Shown here piece after piece: positions 60,279 to 64,000 of a DNA stretch of 64,000 nt. Under the pieces are notes generated by a model, which was not told where the DNA came from, searched no databases, and saw only the letters and a program-made list of their open reading frames with translations. The position numbers and the translations under genes were made by a program. Each line of letters opens with the position of its first letter. Positions within the stretch are counted from its first letter, which is position 1. Source of the DNA: Eretmocerus hayati (taxonomy: Eukaryota; Arthropoda; Insecta; Hymenoptera; Aphelinidae); NCBI GenBank assembly GCA_029851415.1, contig CM056743.1, positions 32,008,714 through 32,072,713 of the forward strand, written 5' to 3'.

Positions 60279-63200
60279 TAAAAATGAGATAAACTTTATG
60301 CATGGCCGATGTAGGAGTTCTGTGATTTGTTCATCCCGAGCTTGATCCGTGATTATCCGTAACATTTTTCACGTAATTCCATAATTAAAATACCCGACTG
60401 TACGAAATGATTTCGGTGAAGAAGAATAGCAACGTTTCCACCTTTCCAATCCATGAAAATCAACCCGCCACAAAGCTTTGAAATATGCCTTTTCCCCATA
60501 AAACATTTCGTCACAACGAACACAGCATATCCCAAACTCGAACAGCCAAAAAAGCCAATCCTTTGCTACATTCGATTTGTGAAAGGTGTTCACTCTACAC
60601 TACTACCTTTACCAATATAGTAAATACGTATAAACTCAACCGATTCGCTCGATTTCAGCTCCCGAATCGAATCAAGGTACAAAATCTCTCTCTTTTTCTA
60701 TACACAGCATTGGTGTGTTATTATACAGTACTATTAACCAATCGAGACTCAGTATTATTATTATGTACATACTTTCTGCCATCACCACACTTTCGCCGAT
60801 TTTCAAAGAACCCGCGAACGACCATGTACTCACCATAACCCAAACTACCTTAATTCTATACACATATAACTACCTTCTAACGTTTTTGAGAAAGTGTCGG
60901 CTACACGGCCAAGCTTTGGATGAGGTAATCGTTTTAGCTTATAGCCATGTGTATTATAAACCAACCACACGGCATACATTTTACCAAGAGTGAAAGAGAC
61001 AAATCGGGCCAGCGGAAGCATTGCGACATTAGAGTATGTCCCCCATCGTCATGTAATATTCTTTACGCTTATAATATGTACTCTCTCTCTCTTCACTATG
61101 TCACCTAAATTTGAAAATTAAAAATCCCGAATCCAGAAATTGACCCTGGATCCAGAAATTAGTCCTTTCGGCGCGGCCCTACTTCGGCACATGGGGCAAA
61201 ATATTTTTTTTTCCATGAAAAAAAAAAATATTATTCGGTTCAAAATTAAGCGATAAAACTGGAATTGAAGATTTTGAAAATTTTAATTTCCTTATCTCTA
61301 GTAAGCGTGAAAAATTAGATGTCAAAATAATTCTTCTGGGATTTGAGTTTTCGAAGGCTCAAGTAATTTTCCGAATTTTTATAGATTTTTCCTTCTATGC
61401 ATATCAAAGTTATTGCAAACTGTGGACATGTTGAAAGGATTTAATGTCACTTGATGATCCCCCCTTTGAGTGACAATTTTTGGCAGGGCAATATAATGAT
61501 GTCACGTTTCACTCGTAATAATAATAATCTCGAAAGTTGTGGTACCAGAGTTACCGCGCAACGACCGGAAAGTCGCGAAAGCGTTTACAGTATTTAAAGG
61601 TTATTACGCAAGAGGAAAGTTCATGCCAACCGGAGTATATTAGAGTGTAACAGTAGTAGCAGTAGTCGTAGTAGTAGTAATGATTCAGTTTTGGGGGAAA
61701 AAGAGGCGCGGAAAAAGTATTGTTGTAGTTGGTGTATTAGAACTCAATGGAAAAAGTTGATTCTTCTCGGCGCCAAGCGTTGTGATGCAGGCACAATTGT
61801 AGAGTAATTATTTTTTACTTTTTCCACTGTGTGCATACGATGGGAATATGTATCTGTGTCAGTTTTTAAAAGTGTGGGTGAGCGACCGTATGGATGCATG
61901 GCGATTACGTAATGGAGTAAAGAAAACCAATGAGTGCTGAAGGTCTGCAGCCATGGCTGAGAGAGTGGAGAAAAGTTGACTCGTGATTTTTATTTTAGAG
62001 GTGCCTTTTGTGATGTAGATTTCAATTTTAAAGGTGTGTGCGTTGGTTAGGAAGGATGAGATTTTGGATGAGAAATATTTGCGGTTTGTGCAAATGTCAC
62101 GGAAGAAGGATTTTTATTTTGAAGAATTTGAGTATAGGGGGAAAGCTACTAGTAAATAAGTAGAAATAGAAGTTGAGTTGAGAGATTGATTTTTTTGTGG
62201 TTTTTTTTTCACAAGTAGATATCAGGAGGCCGCCATTGATCTCAAATTTTTTAAAGGTTAGCCGGGGAGACTTTGATTTTGGAGTCGGTAGAAAGTTTTG
62301 ATGAGTATATGAAGAAGTTAACATGCATCTTCACCAGAGGCCAAAAATAATAATTTTAGGCTGAGTTGTAACAAATCCCTTCAAGAATGTCGCATAACAC
62401 GTGGCCTGGGGTGAAATACAAGTGTTAATTTGGGATTCGTATCACGTTCAATACTTCAACACTTTTTTCAAAATTATTTTGGATGAATGAGGCAGTCCTC
62501 AAAGAGAATTTATACCGGAACTGAGATCTAACAATAAATATGATCCAATCAAAATTTTAAATCTGTAAACAAAAAGCTCGGGTGATGACAAATCTGATTA
62601 TTGGAAATGTAGGATCATGAGAGGGTACCTCATAAATAGAGGAATCATCCTCGACCTGCTGATATCCAAGATCAGCTAGCACCACACATTTACACGCGTA
62701 TATGAGTAAGTAGTAACAGACAGGCAATAATCAGGCCAAGCTCAGCTCTGTATTACTTTATATGGCATATATTTACCCCAGTCACATCACAGCGGATGCG
62801 GGTTCGAAGCGTGACAAAAAAATTCGTACGTGAGTACCAGGATAGGGATATGTTGGTCAAAAAAAGATCCGGGCCTAACCAAAATCGCACCTCTATTGCG
62901 ATAGAAGGAGAAAGCTTGGCCACCTCAAATTTAACCATATGTATATTATGCGTATGTGTCTCCATAGTTGGTAGAGCCTGGTGGTACTTCTGTACGTGGT
63001 TTCCGTTGTACTCGTTGTCATGCGTTTACCACCTGATTATGGGCTATCGTATATTTTTTTTTTTTTTTCAATGAATATTATTGTATCTTGTTTGAATAGG
63101 TCTTGTACCAGTTTTGATTTTCAGGAGTATTTTTTGTTGATTTATTTGAGGGAAATTTTGGGAATCAGAGAATTAACTCGGTTACATGTTTTCTATGGAT

Positions 63201-64000
63201 GATAAACAATTGATTATCATGTAGGTATATACAACTTTGAGGATCGAATAATCATGGGATATTCTAGAATCTCTGTTGAATGATGCTACTGGATAAAGAA
63301 ATATTTTTCAGAGTTAGTTTGTCCTACTCGCTATTTTTCCCACACTCTTAGAAATCTCATAATTGTGCACTTTCAAATTTTTAATATTTTTATTCAACTC
63401 AGAACAGTTATCTCATTGGTGTATTAGTTGATCCTGAAAAAATATGGCTTCCGATGTAACAATGGCGCCAATGCAACGCATTCACGATAAATACAGCTCT
63501 TGAATAAAGAGTGAATCTTTTCAAGAGGCATGGGACAGATAAGTCATTTGGATGATCGGTTGGTCATCTCATTTTATAACATGTAAAGATTTGTTCTGCT
63601 GTTAAAAATTGAGTAATGCATGTAGGTTATACTGCGCAAGTCAGCAAGTAGTACCGATGAAGCATTTTAAAATCACTCAGCAGATCTTCTTAAATTTTGG
63701 CAAGATTCTCAGTGTGGTGACTAATGAAATTTTCCAAAGATATTCAGCTGTTGAGGTACTGAGAGGATATTTGTCAGGTACTTGTGAGGTATTCTCTGGC
63801 TGTAGAGATGTAGACCGGGACCACACGGGTCATTCGCGATTTTCATGAAAATCTGCAGGAATATTGTGAAGGTGTGGCTGAAGTACAATCAAACATGTGC
63901 ACCGCTGACGTATATATTGAGAGTACCGTCGAAGTCCTCATGGAATATTACGATGAGTAAAATTCCAAGATACTACGGGAGTGCTCATAGAGTACCGATG
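60279..64000. other. Intergenic, no gene recognised
   Basis: No supported gene. Contains a short TAG/GTA microsatellite (about 61645-61682) and T-rich runs near 63055-63069. Frames such as 60485-60838 lack any domain and overlap frames on the other strand. Confidence 0.4.

Noticed and set aside
60485..60993. 117- and 92-residue overlapping frames
   Set aside because: Compositionally biased, overlapped by frames on the other strand, no domain.

Overview
This is a piece of an insect nuclear genome, most likely a hymenopteran. The reasons are spliced genes with GT/AG introns, a clear orthologue of the insect BTB zinc-finger gene ken, insect-type seven-transmembrane odorant receptor (OR) exons, and an R1-clade non-LTR retrotransposon. 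There is no operon structure, CRISPR array or convincing tRNA/rRNA. The species call is inference; the insect call is firm.

Layout. (1) 1-20.5 kb: an OR neighbourhood heavily invaded by fold-back and MITE-type DNA elements. It holds a 3' OR fragment (1985-2626), a probable first OR exon (10213-10356) and a well-preserved run of eight OR exons (17263-19950) on the + strand. Together exon 1 and the run would encode about 435 residues across a ~6.9 kb TE-filled first intron. Around them lie at least six inverted-repeat elements and one solo LTR with a 4-bp target duplication. (2) ~20.5-41.4 kb: a nested transposon complex. A decayed R1-clade retrotransposon (about 5.5 kb of its own sequence) sits in a degenerate GGTCAGTAGGTCGGTGG-type minisatellite. 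It has been broken by five later insertions: a 1.1-kb TIR element, two 310-bp copies of one palindromic MITE, a 1.76-kb almost complete palindrome with a 4-bp duplication, and a 10,472-bp fold-back element. The last has ~5-kb arms built from a ~517-bp tandem unit and is flanked by a 9-bp duplication that interrupts the reverse transcriptase. (3) 41.4-64 kb: AT-rich, mostly single-copy DNA carrying ken on the - strand (five coding exons, 51761 down to 45588, 560 codons), with a few small MITEs in its upstream region.

The most notable object is the 10.5-kb fold-back element. Its two arms are in exact register (mirror axis 33141.5 from the outer ends inward), matching repeat variants face each other in the outer arms, and the right arm carries a local 1,034-bp dimer duplication. 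It resembles Foldback/Galileo- or Mutator-like architecture, but the 517-bp unit and its ends are not ones I recognise. The host genes (OR, ken) look ordinary; the interest is in the layered palindromic DNA around them.
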